This document shows, in pieces, positions 1-8,977 of a DNA stretch of 64,000 bases. Every line of letters starts with the position of its first letter. Position 1 is the stretch's first letter. Below the pieces are notes generated by a model that searched no databases, was not told the DNA's origin, and was given only the letters and a program-made list of their open reading frames with translations. This DNA is from Phaeovibrio sulfidiphilus (lineage in GTDB: Bacteria > Pseudomonadota > Alphaproteobacteria > Rhodospirillales > Rhodospirillaceae). The stretch lies in contig NZ_JACZHT010000001.1 of the NCBI RefSeq assembly GCF_014861485.1, forward strand, positions 124,001 through 188,000. Reading direction: 5' to 3'. Made by a program: the position numbers and the translations under genes.

Positions 1-1
1 C

Positions 2-1252
2 CTGGACAAGCCCGAGGGCGCGACGGCCCACCTTCTGGCCCAACTGGACCAGGTGGTGGACTATGCCCGCGCCCTGGTGCCCGGCGAGCAGAGGGTGGCC
101 CTTCTCGGCCACTCCATGGCCACGGACATCCTGGTCCGCCACACGGTGGAGCACCCGGACACCAGCGCCACCATTGCCCTGTCCCTCTACTCTCCCGAGA
201 TCACGGCGCAGATCCCGCACAACCTCCTTGTTCTGGTCGGAGCCCTGGAGCAGGGCACCTTGAAAGGCGAGGCCATGAAGGCGGTCGGCATGGTGGCCGG
301 CCTGCCCCGCCCCGAGCCGGGCGTGACCTACGGCCAGCGGGAGGACAACACCCTGCGGCGCTGGGACACGGTCCCGGGGGTGGAGCACGTGGGCATCCTG
401 TTCTCGACCCGCGGCGCCCGCGAGGCCGCCGACTGGCTGGACTTCGTGCTGGAGCGCCCCGGAACACCCGGCGCCGCCGTCGCCGTCCTGCCCTGGGTCG
501 CCCTCCTGCTTGCGGGAACCGGGCTCCTGGGCTGGTTCCTGTTCCAGTTCCTGCCCCGGGCGACGCCGCGCAAGAGCCCGCCGTCCCTGAAATGGGGGCC
601 CTTCCTGCTGCTGGCCCTGGTCCCGGCGGTCCTGACCCCGCCGGTCGCACGGATGCTGCCCACGGATTTCCTGCCCACCCTGGTGGGCGACTATCTGATG
701 GTGCACTGCGCCCTTTACGGCCTGTTCACAGCCCTGGGCCTGGCCCTGTGGCGCCGGCTGGGACGCGGGGCCCCGGTGGCGCCGCGAAGCTGGCCCGTCG
801 CCGCCCCCCGAACGCTGATGGTCCTGGCCCTCTCGACCCTTCTGGTGACGGCCTACACCTTCCTGGGATTCATCTTCCCCACCAACGATTTCATCACGGT
901 GGTGATCCCCGGCGCGTCCCGGCTGCCCGTGGCCGCCTTTGCCGTCCTTGCGGTGCTGCCCTTCATCCTGGCGGACGAGACCCTTGTGCGCGCCCCCTCG
1001 GGAACCCTTGGTGCGGCGGCGGTCACCCGCCTGTTGTTCCTGCTGTCCCTCGGGGCCGCCATTGCCCTGGACTTCCAGTCCCTGTTCTTCCTGATCGTCC
1101 TTCTGCCGCTGCTGGCGGTCTTTCTCCTTATCTATATGCTGATCTCCTGGTGGGCCTGGCGGCAGACGGGACACGTGCTCCCCGGAGCCATTGCCGAGGC
1201 CCTGGGCCTGTCCTTCCTGATCGCGGCGGCCTTCCCCATCGTCTCGGGGTAG
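2..1252 (+). CDS. Alpha/beta-hydrolase-like protein with C-terminal membrane domain (5' end outside window)
   Basis: The frame is open from the first bases of the window, so the N-terminus is missing. Near the visible N-terminus is GHSMAT, a typical nucleophile elbow (G-x-S-x) of an alpha/beta hydrolase, followed by a soluble part of roughly 150 residues. The remaining two thirds is a run of about seven or eight hydrophobic helices (starting around AVLPWVALLLAG and ending near LSFLIAAAFPIV), so the protein should sit in the inner membrane with the hydrolase part at its N-terminus. The substrate is not identifiable. The family was not recognised beyond the fold; the fold call rests mainly on the elbow motif. 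Confidence 0.7.
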   Translation: MDKPEGATAHLLAQLDQVVDYARALVPGEQRVALLGHSMATDILVRHTVEHPDTSATIALSLYSPEITAQIPHNLLVLVGALEQGTLKGEAMKAVGMVAGLPRPEPGVTYGQREDNTLRRWDTVPGVEHVGILFSTRGAREAADWLDFVLERPGTPGAAVAVLPWVALLLAGTGLLGWFLFQFLPRATPRKSPPSLKWGPFLLLALVPAVLTPPVARMLPTDFLPTLVGDYLMVHCALYGLFTALGLALWRRLGRGAPVAPRSWPVAAPRTLMVLALSTLLVTAYTFLGFIFPTNDFITVVIPGASRLPVAAFAVLAVLPFILADETLVRAPSGTLGAAAVTRLLFLLSLGAAIALDFQSLFFLIVLLPLLAVFLLIYMLISWWAWRQTGHVLPGAIAEALGLSFLIAAAFPIVSG

Positions 1253-1659
1253 AGCAGGCCCGGCCCGCGCCGGGGAGACGTCGGGGGACCGGCCCGGAGG
1301 CAACCCCACCCGGGTCGAGCCGGGGGCCAGGACCGTGCGGGCCCGGGACTCGCCCGGAAGCGGCCAGGCCACAGCGGGGCACAGAGACCTTGAGCGCCCG
1401 AGGAACCCGGGGGCCCGAATCGGGTCCGGACCTGGTATCGGAGATCGCGCGGCGGAGTTTGGGGACAGCCGGAGACAGCCGTGAAGAACCGGGAGCACAC
1501 AGCACCGCATTTTCGCACACAGCATTCCGGTGGGGTGAACCGCCTCACGGTTCGGCGCAGGACATCAGGCCGCCGTCCACGGCATCGCGCTTACGTGAAC
1601 GGCACCGCGGTTCCGGTGGAGGCCGGGCTCGGGGTCGTGGCAGGGAGAACCGGAGGCGC
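1253..1659. other. Intergenic stretch between convergent genes, no gene seen
   Basis: Very GC-rich DNA between the 3' ends of the membrane hydrolase and the ABC-F gene. A short hairpin (GAACCG / CGGTTC around 1539-1555) is visible, but it has no T-run and cannot be called a terminator. The 78-residue open frame here has no ribosome-binding site and an arginine-rich shadow composition. Confidence 0.5.
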
Positions 1660-3600
1660 TCAGGCCCCGTCCGACTCCGACCCGGCTGCGGCCTCCTCCA
1701 GCGCCTCGCTGGCCTGAACCCAGGCATCCTCGGCGGCGGCCAGGGACCGGGCCACCTCGCCCAGAGCCTTCTGCAGCTCCTGGGCCCGATCCGACGGCCC
1801 CTCGTACAGGGCCGGATCCGCGAGAGCCGCCTCGAGGGCCGCCTTCTCGCGCTCGAACCCGGCCACACGCTTCTCGGCCTCCTCGACCTTCTTGCGAAGG
1901 GGCGCAAGGCGGGTGCGCTCCTCGGCCGCGGCCCGGCGCCGGGCCCGCGCATCCCCCGAATTGCCACCCGAAACGCCCCCGGAGGCCCGCGCCTCCGCCC
2001 GCTCCCGCGACTCCGAGGCCTCCTCCCGGCGGGCGGCCCGCGCCCGGTCCAGAAGCAGGCGGCGGTAGTCGTCCATATCGCCGTCGAACGGGGACACCCG
2101 GCCCCCGTCCACCAGCCACAGCCGGTCGGCCACCATATCCACAAGGCGCGGATCGTGGGAGACCAGAACCACCGCGCCCCTAAAGGCGTTCAGCGCCCGC
2201 ATGAGGGATTCGCGGGCGTCGATGTCCAGGTGGTTGGTGGGCTCGTCCAGCACCAGGATGTGCGGGGCATCGCGGGTGGCCAGCGCAATCAGCAGCCGGG
2301 CCTTCTCGCCGCCGGACAGGTTCCCCACCGGCGTGCGGACCCGGTCCGCATCAAAGCCGAACCGGGCCAGGTGGGCACGCACCCGGACCTCGGCCAGGTC
2401 GCCCATCAGGCGCAGCCCGTGCTGGAGCGGGCTCTCCCCCTCCCGCAGCTCGTCTTGCTGGTGCTGGGCGAAATAGCCGACCCGGAGCTTTCCGGGAACC
2501 CGCATGCTCCCCTCCATGGGCTTCAGGCGCCCCGAGAGGATCTTGGCCAGCGTGGACTTTCCGTTTCCGTTGGCCCCCAGAAGGGCAATGCGGTCGTCCA
2601 TGTCGATGCGCAGGTTCAGCCCCTTCAGGACCGGCACCCCGTCGTAGCCCGCGACCGCATCCTCCAGCAGCACCAGGGGCGGCGGCAGGATGTCGGGATC
2701 GGGGAAATCGAAGGGGACCACCCGGTCATCGATCACGGGGGCGATGGGCTGGAGCTTCTCGATCCGGCGCAGGCGGCTCTGGGCCTGGCGGGCCTTGGTG
2801 GCCTTGGCCCGGAACCGGTCCACAAAGGCCTGGAGGTGGCGCCGTTCCTCGGCCTGTTTGGCAATGGCCCGGGCCTGGTGGTCCTGCCGCTCGGCGCGGG
2901 TGCGCTCAAAGCGGTCGAAGTTCCCGGCGTAGGAGACCAGGCGTCCGTTCTCCAGATGCAAGATGCGGTTGACCGCCCGGTTCAGAAGCTCCCGGTCGTG
3001 GCTGATGACCAGAACCGTGCCGGGGCAGCTGGCCAGAAACGATTCGAGCCAGAGGGTGGCCTCCAGGTCCAGGTGGTTGGTGGGCTCGTCCAGAAGAAGG
3101 ATGTCGGCGCGCACGAACAGGGCCCGCGCCAGGGCCACGCGCATGCGCCAGCCGCCGGAGAACGTGCCCACGGGCCGGTCATGGGTCGCCGGGGGAAAGC
3201 CCAGACCACAGAGAATCGTGGCCGCCCGGGCGGGGGCGCTGTGGGCCTCGATCACGGCCAGGCGCTCGTGGATGAACGCAAGCCGGGCCGCCGACGGCTC
3301 GCCCTCCAGTTCCCGCAGGAGATCGGTGCGCTCCCGGTCGGCCTCCAGGACACACTCCAGGACAGGGGTGTCCCCGTCGGGGGCCTCCTGGGCCACCTCG
3401 GTGATGGAGGCCCGGGGCCGGATCGTCACAGACCCGCCGTCGGGCTGGCGGTCCCCCATCAGAATCCGAAACAGGGTCGTCTTGCCCGTGCCGTTGCGCC
3501 CCACAAGACCAACGCGCTGGCCCTGGGGAATGTGGGCGCTCGCGCCCTCCAGAAGGGTGCGGGCCCCCATCCGGCAAACAAGGTCATTGATATGAATCAT
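1660..3600 (-). CDS. ABC-F family ATP-binding protein (Uup/YheS-like)
   Basis: 646 residues with two ABC ATPase cassettes in tandem and no membrane segment, the hallmark of ABC-F proteins that act on ribosomes. The first cassette has Walker [10 protein letters not shown] (about 34-42), signature FSGGW and Walker [12 protein letters not shown]; the second has [14 protein letters not shown] and [11 protein letters not shown]. Between them lies a charged linker rich in Arg and Gln, and the last 120 residues are Glu/Arg/Ala-rich and predicted to be coiled coil, as in Uup/YheS. The length fits the family (530-660). It is transcribed away from rpsT. Whether it is Uup, YheS or another subfamily needs a tree. 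Confidence 0.92.
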   Translation of the reverse strand: MIHINDLVCRMGARTLLEGASAHIPQGQRVGLVGRNGTGKTTLFRILMGDRQPDGGSVTIRPRASITEVAQEAPDGDTPVLECVLEADRERTDLLRELEGEPSAARLAFIHERLAVIEAHSAPARAATILCGLGFPPATHDRPVGTFSGGWRMRVALARALFVRADILLLDEPTNHLDLEATLWLESFLASCPGTVLVISHDRELLNRAVNRILHLENGRLVSYAGNFDRFERTRAERQDHQARAIAKQAEERRHLQAFVDRFRAKATKARQAQSRLRRIEKLQPIAPVIDDRVVPFDFPDPDILPPPLVLLEDAVAGYDGVPVLKGLNLRIDMDDRIALLGANGNGKSTLAKILSGRLKPMEGSMRVPGKLRVGYFAQHQQDELREGESPLQHGLRLMGDLAEVRVRAHLARFGFDADRVRTPVGNLSGGEKARLLIALATRDAPHILVLDEPTNHLDIDARESLMRALNAFRGAVVLVSHDPRLVDMVADRLWLVDGGRVSPFDGDMDDYRRLLLDRARAARREEASESRERAEARASGGVSGGNSGDARARRRAAAEERTRLAPLRKKVEEAEKRVAGFEREKAALEAALADPALYEGPSDRAQELQKALGEVARSLAAAEDAWVQASEALEEAAAGSESDGA

Positions 3601-3727
3601 TCAGGCCCCGAAACTTCAGGAAACGCGCGCCCGTGCCCTCGCCGGGCGCAGGCGGACAGACGGGCCTGTTGTGCCACAGGGCGGCCGCCCGGGCCAGAGA
3701 AAGTCGGCAAAAAACCGCAGGTACCGG

Positions 3728-3756
3728 TTGACGACACGATGTCAAAACGCTATAAG
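3728..3756 (+). promoter_or_regulatory. Sigma-70-type promoter of rpsT
   Basis: TTGACG at 3728-3733 and TATAAG at 3751-3756 are separated by exactly 17 bases, close to the housekeeping consensus. It lies about 86 bases upstream of the rpsT start codon and points toward it, giving a leader of roughly 80 nt. Confidence 0.75.
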
Positions 3757-3841
3757 CGCCCTCACGAAAGCGCCCTGGATCGGGGAGTACGGTCCGGGGA
3801 CGCTCTGTTCTGTCTGTCCTCATCAAGTTTCGGAGCTTGGA

Positions 3842-4108
3842 ATGGCCAACCACAAGTCGGCGGAAAAGCGTATTCGACGCAACGCAGTCCGCGCAAAAAC
3901 CAACCATGCCCGCGTCAGCCGTATCCGCACCTTCATCAAGAAGGTCGAGGCCGCCATCACCACCGGTGACAAGTCCTCGGCTCAGGAAGCGTTCCAGGTG
4001 GCCATGCCGGAAATGCACCGCGGCGTGACCAAGGGCGTCTTCCACAAGAAGACCATCGCGCGCAAGCTGTCCCGCCTGTCGGCGCGTATCAAGGCTCTTG
4101 GTGTCTGA
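3842..4108 (+). CDS. rpsT: 30S ribosomal protein S20
   Basis: 88 residues, the normal length for bS20, starting [14 protein letters not shown], the conserved N-terminus that binds 16S rRNA. The protein is Lys/Arg-rich and helical with the conserved [16 protein letters not shown] segment near the end. The start is the ATG after GAGCTTGGA; the longer open frame upstream is not S20-like. It has its own strong promoter and an intrinsic terminator, so it is probably a monocistronic transcript. rpsT next to dnaA is a common alphaproteobacterial arrangement. Confidence 0.98.
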   Translation: MANHKSAEKRIRRNAVRAKTNHARVSRIRTFIKKVEAAITTGDKSSAQEAFQVAMPEMHRGVTKGVFHKKTIARKLSRLSARIKALGV

Positions 4109-4161
4109 GACAGACCCGGCGTCCGGCCGAGGCCGTTTCTGACGCCCTGAGGAACCACCGT

Positions 4162-4189
4162 AAAAACCCCCGCTCCGGCGGGGTTTTTT
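4162..4189 (+). terminator. Intrinsic terminator of rpsT
   Basis: A-tract, then CCCCGC, loop TCCG, GCGGGG, then six T. The stem is six perfect GC-rich pairs. The A-tract opposite the T-run means it could also stop transcription coming from the other side. Confidence 0.9.
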
Positions 4190-4191
4190 GT

Positions 4192-5113
4192 TGCCCGCAG
4201 AGCGGGAATTTTGGCGCCAGAGGCGACTCAACAGGCCCCTGGAGGCGTGGCGGACACCCGGGCGGCACCACAGATCCAGGGGGCCACGGCCCCAAAAGGC
4301 GTCCCATTGGCGCCGCAGATCCGGGGCCGGCGGCCCCTGTTGGACCCGGGCGCCCGCCGCGATGAAAACACCCGCTCCGCTGCGATGAAAACACCCGCTC
4401 CGCTGCGATGAAAACACGCGCTTCGCCGCGATGAAACACACGCGCTTCGCCGCGATGGGCAGCCCGGGCCCCCACCGGACACCGGGAGCACTGTTCGTTC
4501 ATTACGCGCACCGGGAGTGTGAAATGGACCCCGCGCGGGGAGCGGTCCCACCGCGCCCCGGACACCCGCCCCCGGGGGCCCCAGCCCTGCGTCCGCCCGG
4601 AAATTGGTCCGCCACGACGCGGGCGCACGGAACGGCTCCATGGGGCATCCCTCCGGAGCGCGCGCCCGGAAGACCGGCCTGAACGGCCGGGCACCGGCAC
4701 CGCACCCCATACACATCCCGCCAGACCATGGACCGCCCCCGAAAAAAGCCACGCCCCGCCTCGCTGGAGCCCGGTGCGGACACCTTTTTCATCCAGCCCC
4801 AAAACCGGCAGGGCGACCATGACACCTATTATAGTCCCCCATGCCCTGTGCCCCCGGCCGGCCTCCAGCGCGCTGCACCCCGGACCGGCGGTGGCGGCCC
4901 GGCCCGACCGGCGCCCGGAACGGCGGCGCCGGATCCGGACACGCTGCACTCACGTTTGGTGGGAGCTCGGGGCTCGGGACCGCCCGCCCGGCACTCGTCT
5001 GTTACGGGTGCGCGTCACCGGGTCCGTCCGGATGCCGGTCCCGGACCCGGGCGCCCCGTTTGCGGCGTCACGATTGCCCCGATCGCCCCCCGAAAATCAG
5101 TCCCGGCGGCTCC
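4192..5113. other. Long gene-free stretch between rpsT and the dnaA control region
   Basis: About 0.9 kb of GC-rich sequence with no open frame that has both a ribosome-binding site and plausible composition; the frames that exist are Pro/Arg-rich on both strands. It contains the 23-bp tandem repeat annotated separately. No tRNA, rRNA or recognisable small RNA was seen. Confidence 0.5.
4361..4453. repeat. Tandem 23-bp repeat, four copies
   Basis: The unit begins GATGAAAACAC and continues CCGCTCCGCTGC or GCGCTTCGCCGC. Copies start at 4361, 4384, 4407 and 4430 (the last is 24 bp), followed by a truncated copy at 4454. The first two are identical; copies three and four share C-to-T type differences. 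The unit length is not a multiple of three, and no protein is evident. Confidence 0.85.
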
Positions 5114-5476
5114 GAATCCACTCCCGAGTCCCATCCGAATCGCCAGGCGAGTCCCGAACGGGGTCCGAATCGAGTCCGGAGGCGGTGTGACGGCGTTCTG
5201 CGGGTCGACTCGGGCACTGATTCCCAATGATTATTTTAAGTCTACGTAGCGCCGTTTTTTCGCCATAATGACTTCCGATTCGCCCAGGCAGCCCCAACGG
5301 CGGGTCAACAACATCTAGTGTCAACGATCAAAAAAACGCCTTTCGCCATCATGGTGGTTGAGTCCGGGGGGCGGCATGTTTACCCTCACTTAACTTTCCA
5401 ATGATTGCTGACGGGGATGCCCGGAGCAAACGGCCGGAAACACTTTCCAATGTATTTTACGGGCGAGCGTTGAATC
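5114..5476. promoter_or_regulatory. Dense GANTC (CcrM-type) site cluster upstream of dnaA
   Basis: Eleven GANTC sites are present: 5114, 5126, 5137, 5149, 5167, 5172, 5207, 5219, 5277, 5360 and 5472 (first base of each). Nine fall within 168 bases. At this base composition about one would be expected in the whole interval. GANTC is the target of the cell-cycle methylase CcrM, and methylation state of the dnaA promoter modulates dnaA transcription in Caulobacter. The sites are read directly; their function here is inferred. Confidence 0.55.
5358..5386 (+). promoter_or_regulatory. Possible dnaA promoter
   Basis: TTGAGT at 5358-5363 and TACCCT at 5381-5386 with a 17-base spacer. One GANTC site (5360-5364) overlaps the -35 box, so methylation could affect it. 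The -10 box is weak. Just downstream an 11-bp direct repeat, ACTTTCCAATG, occurs at 5393-5403 and 5442-5452. The leader to dnaA would be about 240 nt. Confidence 0.35.
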
Positions 5477-5634
5477 GCCCGACACGCCGGGCTCGAACGT
5501 TTCAGCGGGTGAAACGGACGGTCCAGTCTGCACTTCTTTGTAACTCTGGAAATTTTCTGTTTCCAGACATCGGAATTTTGTTCCTTGTGAACAGGCCCCC
5601 TCACCGGGCGGTCAGGCAAAAAAAGGTCAGGGCT

Positions 5635-7059
5635 ATGTCGGAATTGAAAAGAGCGGACGCCTCGGATCACTGGATGCGCGTTCGTGGCAAGCTGCGAAAG
5701 GAATACGGTCCGAACGAGTTCAACCGCTGGGTTGGGCAGATGACTCTCCAGGGAATGGACGACACCACGGTCAGCATTGCTGTGCCGACGGTCTTTGTCC
5801 GGGACTGGGTCCAGAACCATTATGGCTCCCGGATCCGGACCCTTTTCCAGCAGGAGAACCCGGGCGTGAAGTCCGTGGAGTTCATTGTTCTCCAGCCGGG
5901 CACGAAAACCCGGACCAAGGCAGCGGGCCGCGCTCCCTCGCCTCTGGCGGCAAGCCCCCTTTACGCGACCCCCGGCTCCGACACCGCCGAGCCTCCCCGG
6001 CCGGCCGCTCCGGAGGGCGGCTCGGATGACCTGACCCATTCCACGCCCCTGGACCCCCGGTTCACCTTCGAGAACTTCGTCGTGGGGCCCTCGAACGAGC
6101 TGGCCTACCACGCCTGCGTCCGGGTTGCGGAGGGCGGACCTGTGCCCTTCAACCCCCTGTTCCTGTACGGGGAATCCGGGCTGGGCAAGACCCACCTGCT
6201 GCACGCCATCGCCCGGCGCATCCGCGAGCGCCAACCCTTCCGGAAAGTCCTGACCCTTTCGGCGGAGCAGTTCATCTACCGGTTCGTGAAGGCCATCCGT
6301 GACAAGGAGACCCTTGGCTTCAAGGAAATCTACCGCAGCGTGGACGTGCTGATCGTGGACGACATCCAGTTCATTGCGGGCAAGGAAAGCACGCAGGTGG
6401 AGTTCTTCCACACCTTCAACGCCCTTGTTGAGCAGGGCAGCCAGATTGTGCTGTCCGCCGACCGCATGCCCACGGACATCGAGAACCTCGGGGACCGCCT
6501 GCGCTCCCGGCTTGCCAGCGGCCTGGTGGTGGACGTCCACAAGTGCCCCTACGAGCTGCGCCTGGCCATTCTCGAGTCCCGCGCCCGGGAACTGGGAGCG
6601 GAGGTGCCCCGGAACGTGCTCGAGTACATGGCCGAGGTCGTCCCCCCCAACGGACGCGAGCTCACCGGTGCCCTGATCCAGGTGGTCACCCAGTTCGAGA
6701 TGCTGAAGCGCCCCCTGACCCTGGACCTGGCCCAGGAGGTTCTGCGCAAGCACATCCGCGTCCCGGAAAAGAGCATCTCGGTTGCGGAGATCCAGAAGAA
6801 GGTCGCCGACCACTACCAGATCCGGGTGCAGGAAATGCAGTCGGCGCGCCGTGCCCAGGCGGTGGCCCGTCCCCGTCAGGTGGCCATGTATCTGGCCAAG
6901 AACCTGACCCGCCTGTCCCTTCCGGCCATCGGCCAGGCCTTCGGCGGACGCGACCACACCACCGTGCTCTATGCCCTGCGCAAGGTCCAGGCCCTGATGA
7001 ACGAGGACCGGGAGTTCGCCGACGACGTGGATTTCCTGCGCCGCGTTCTCGAGACTTGA
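5635..7059 (+). CDS. dnaA: Chromosomal replication initiator protein DnaA
   Basis: 474 residues with the standard four-domain layout. An N-terminal domain I (to about residue 88) is followed by a Pro/Ala-rich domain II linker. The AAA+ domain III has Walker A GESGLGKTH at 179-187, Walker B VLIVDDIQF about 60 residues later, and sensor segment SADRMP. Domain IV ends with the DNA-binding signature GGRDHTTVLYALRKV near 437. The ATG at 5635 is preceded by AAAGGTCAGGG; the frame stays open 78 codons further upstream, but that part is not DnaA-like. No consensus DnaA box was found immediately upstream; the best array is near 27.5 kb. Confidence 0.98.
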   Translation: MSELKRADASDHWMRVRGKLRKEYGPNEFNRWVGQMTLQGMDDTTVSIAVPTVFVRDWVQNHYGSRIRTLFQQENPGVKSVEFIVLQPGTKTRTKAAGRAPSPLAASPLYATPGSDTAEPPRPAAPEGGSDDLTHSTPLDPRFTFENFVVGPSNELAYHACVRVAEGGPVPFNPLFLYGESGLGKTHLLHAIARRIRERQPFRKVLTLSAEQFIYRFVKAIRDKETLGFKEIYRSVDVLIVDDIQFIAGKESTQVEFFHTFNALVEQGSQIVLSADRMPTDIENLGDRLRSRLASGLVVDVHKCPYELRLAILESRARELGAEVPRNVLEYMAEVVPPNGRELTGALIQVVTQFEMLKRPLTLDLAQEVLRKHIRVPEKSISVAEIQKKVADHYQIRVQEMQSARRAQAVARPRQVAMYLAKNLTRLSLPAIGQAFGGRDHTTVLYALRKVQALMNEDREFADDVDFLRRVLET

Positions 7060-7163
7060 TAAAGCATCCGCCTTCCCTATCCTGTTAGGACGTGCCCCGG
7101 CCGGCTGCCACGCCGCCCCCGGGGCAAACTGTCCGACGGCACCAGGGGAAAGGACACAAGCCC

Positions 7164-8252
7164 ATGCGGTTTCGGGAGAAAAGCACCGCAAGGACCGTGG
7201 AACGCACAGCGTTTCACCCGGCTCGCGCTGCCCACGCGGGCACGCCTCCCGTTCCCTCCGGCGCCCTGAGCGACCTTCTGTGGGCGGTGGAGTGCCTGCG
7301 GGGCGAGGTCCGGACCCTCTCGCGGGCGCTGCACCGGACCCGGCAGCAGGTCCGGATGCCGGAGAACCCGGCCGGGCAACCGGACCCCGGCTCCCGGAGC
7401 GGACACGAATCCGCCCCCGCGCCCTCCCCTTCCCCGCCGGCCTCCCGCTTTCGCTCCCTCTCCCGTCCCGTCCCGCCACAACACCTGGCGCCCGGTGACG
7501 CGGGCCCGGCCCGCCCGGGCTCCGGATGCGGTGCTCCCGCCGTGGCCGGACCGACATCGGCCTGGGGCGAGGCGCCCGCAGGGTGCACCCCCCTGACGGC
7601 CAACCCGGACTCCCTGACAGCGGAGCGCGACGCCCTCCGGGCCGAGCGGGACGCCCTGAAGGCGGAGCGGGATGCACTCAGGGCGGAGCGCGATGCTCTG
7701 GCCGCTGAACGCGATGCCCTGAAGACGGAGCGGGATGCCCTCAAGGCCGAGCGGGCGTCCCGGCAGGCCGAGATCGACATCATCCTTCATGAGCTCGCCC
7801 TTCTCATCTCGCGAAACGAGGAGGGGGACCGACTCACGGTGGCGGGCAACGAGTTGCGGGCCGTGGTCTCGACGACCGAGGACGCCACCGGCACGATTCT
7901 CGGTGCCTCGGAAATCCTCATGGGGCTCCTTCGCGAGCAGGCCGGACGTCAGGCGGCCGCGCCCGGGGCCCAGGGGCCCGCGGGTTTCTCGGCGGCCGAA
8001 TCCCTGGTTATCGCGATCATGGAGGCCTGCACCTTCCAGGACCTGACGGGGCAGCGCATTGACAAGGTGGTCAGTGCCCTGCGGTTTCTGGAGGAGCACA
8101 TCCACGCCATGGTCGACCTGTTCGGAGAGGACGCCCTGCCGGCGCCCCAGACCGCCGCGGTCCCCGAGAACGACGAGAGCCGCCTGCTCAACGGCCCGCA
8201 GGACAAGGAGCGCTCCATTTCCCAGGCCGAGATCGACGCCCTGTTCGGCTGA
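7164..8252 (+). CDS. cheZ: Chemotaxis CheY-P phosphatase CheZ with coiled-coil insert
   Basis: 362 residues from the ATG after AGGGGAAAGGACACAAG; a GTG 24 codons upstream is an alternative. The C-terminal third carries the CheZ signature FQDLTGQRI (about 290-298), which keeps the Asp and Gln that dephosphorylate CheY-P in E. coli CheZ. Residues about 151-199 are seven heptads of the type AERDALR/K, a long coiled coil encoded by 21-bp DNA repeats. The N-terminal 140 residues are Pro/Ser-rich. The last residues, ISQAEIDALFG, resemble the CheY-binding N-terminal peptide of FliM (LSQxEIDALL) and probably dock CheY. No other chemotaxis gene is in the window. Confidence 0.88.
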   Translation: MRFREKSTARTVERTAFHPARAAHAGTPPVPSGALSDLLWAVECLRGEVRTLSRALHRTRQQVRMPENPAGQPDPGSRSGHESAPAPSPSPPASRFRSLSRPVPPQHLAPGDAGPARPGSGCGAPAVAGPTSAWGEAPAGCTPLTANPDSLTAERDALRAERDALKAERDALRAERDALAAERDALKTERDALKAERASRQAEIDIILHELALLISRNEEGDRLTVAGNELRAVVSTTEDATGTILGASEILMGLLREQAGRQAAAPGAQGPAGFSAAESLVIAIMEACTFQDLTGQRIDKVVSALRFLEEHIHAMVDLFGEDALPAPQTAAVPENDESRLLNGPQDKERSISQAEIDALFG

Positions 8253-8271
8253 CCCCTGCGGCGCTTGCGAT

Positions 8272-8416
8272 TCTGCCGGCGCGGCACCGAAGCCACGGTC
8301 AGGCTGGCGAAAACTCGTCCTGAGGCGGGTCTGAGGGTCTGCCGGCGCGGCCCCGGGAACCCGGGAGCTTCCGGTCCCTGTCTGCCTGCGGCGGGCCGGA
8401 GGGTCTGCCGGCGCGC
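8272..8416. repeat. 66-bp tandem repeat, diverged, about 2.2 copies
   Basis: TCTGCCGGCGCG recurs at 8272, 8338 and 8404, exactly 66 bases apart each time, and the preceding bases (GCGGGTCTGAGGG / GCGGGCCGGAGGG) also match. The rest of the unit has drifted. The interval from the cheZ stop to about 8700 holds no supported gene. Confidence 0.7.
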
Positions 8417-8700
8417 GCCCTGCTCTGAAGCGGAGGCTGCCCCTGGCCCCGCCCCCACCGCTGCCGGGCTGCCTGAGACGCGATCCTCCCCCGACACATG
8501 CTCCCGGGTACCGGACGAGGCCCCTGCCCCGCACGTCACCCTGGCCCGTGGCCCATCGCCCACGACCCACCCGGTGCGGGACCACGGGAGGACACCCTCA
8601 AAACGTCCCCGACAAACGAGGGGGGACGAAGACGCGACTGTTTTTTTTAAGGGGATGGAGGATGAGCGCGACGCTGCCGGGCAGAAAGCGGCCCGAAATG

Positions 8701-8736
8701 AACAACGCCCCGGACCACGTGGGTCCAGGGCGTTGT
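8701..8736 (-). terminator. Terminator-like hairpin after tRNA-Asn
   Basis: On the minus strand ACAACGCCC pairs with GGGCGTTGT around an inner TGGACC/GGTCC stem, starting about six bases after the CCA end of tRNA-Asn. The trailing sequence TTCATTT is only moderately T-rich. Confidence 0.65.
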
Positions 8737-8741
8737 CCTGT

Positions 8742-8816
8742 TGGCTCCGGAGGAGGGATTCGAACCCCCGACCAACCGGTTAACAGCCGGTTGCTCTACC
8801 GCTGAGCTACTCCGGA
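8742..8816 (-). tRNA. tRNA-Asn (anticodon GTT)
   Basis: 75 nt including encoded CCA. The acceptor TCCGGAG/CTCCGGA pairs perfectly, the anticodon loop CTGTTAA sits on an ACCGG/CCGGT stem, and the T loop TTCGAAT is canonical. It lies 24 bases after tRNA-Cys and is probably processed from the same transcript. Confidence 0.97.
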
Positions 8817-8840
8817 TCAGCAACAGATCCGCAAGCCTAC

Positions 8841-8914
8841 TGGAGGCCGGAGCCGGAATCGAACCGACGTACGCGGATTTGCAGTCCGCTGCATCACCAC
8901 TCTGCCATCCGGCC
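8841..8914 (-). tRNA. tRNA-Cys (anticodon GCA)
   Basis: 74 nt including encoded CCA. Acceptor GGCCGGA/TCCGGCC, anticodon loop CTGCAAA on a GCGGA/TCCGC stem, T loop TTCGATT. It is the first gene of a two-tRNA operon with a good promoter 64 bases upstream. Confidence 0.97.
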
Positions 8915-8977
8915 CTGACGCAGGCCTTGCGGCCCTTGTTTCCAGGCTGCCGCTCGGTGAGCGGCGGGAATGGGCGC

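Noticed and set aside
592-3969. 1125-codon open frame on the plus strand across the ABC-F gene
   Set aside because: Antisense to a clear ABC-F protein; Gly/Pro/Arg/His-rich shadow composition without any domain.
4359-4460. CRISPR array
   Set aside because: Repeats are directly adjacent without unique spacers, so it is a tandem repeat.
5200-5634. Origin of replication directly upstream of dnaA
   Set aside because: No DnaA box close to consensus was found here, whereas a good array exists near 27.5 kb; the GANTC cluster alone is not enough.
7092-7163. GTG start of CheZ at 7092
   Set aside because: The ATG at 7164 has a clear AGGGGAAAGG binding site; the extension is Pro/Arg-rich.
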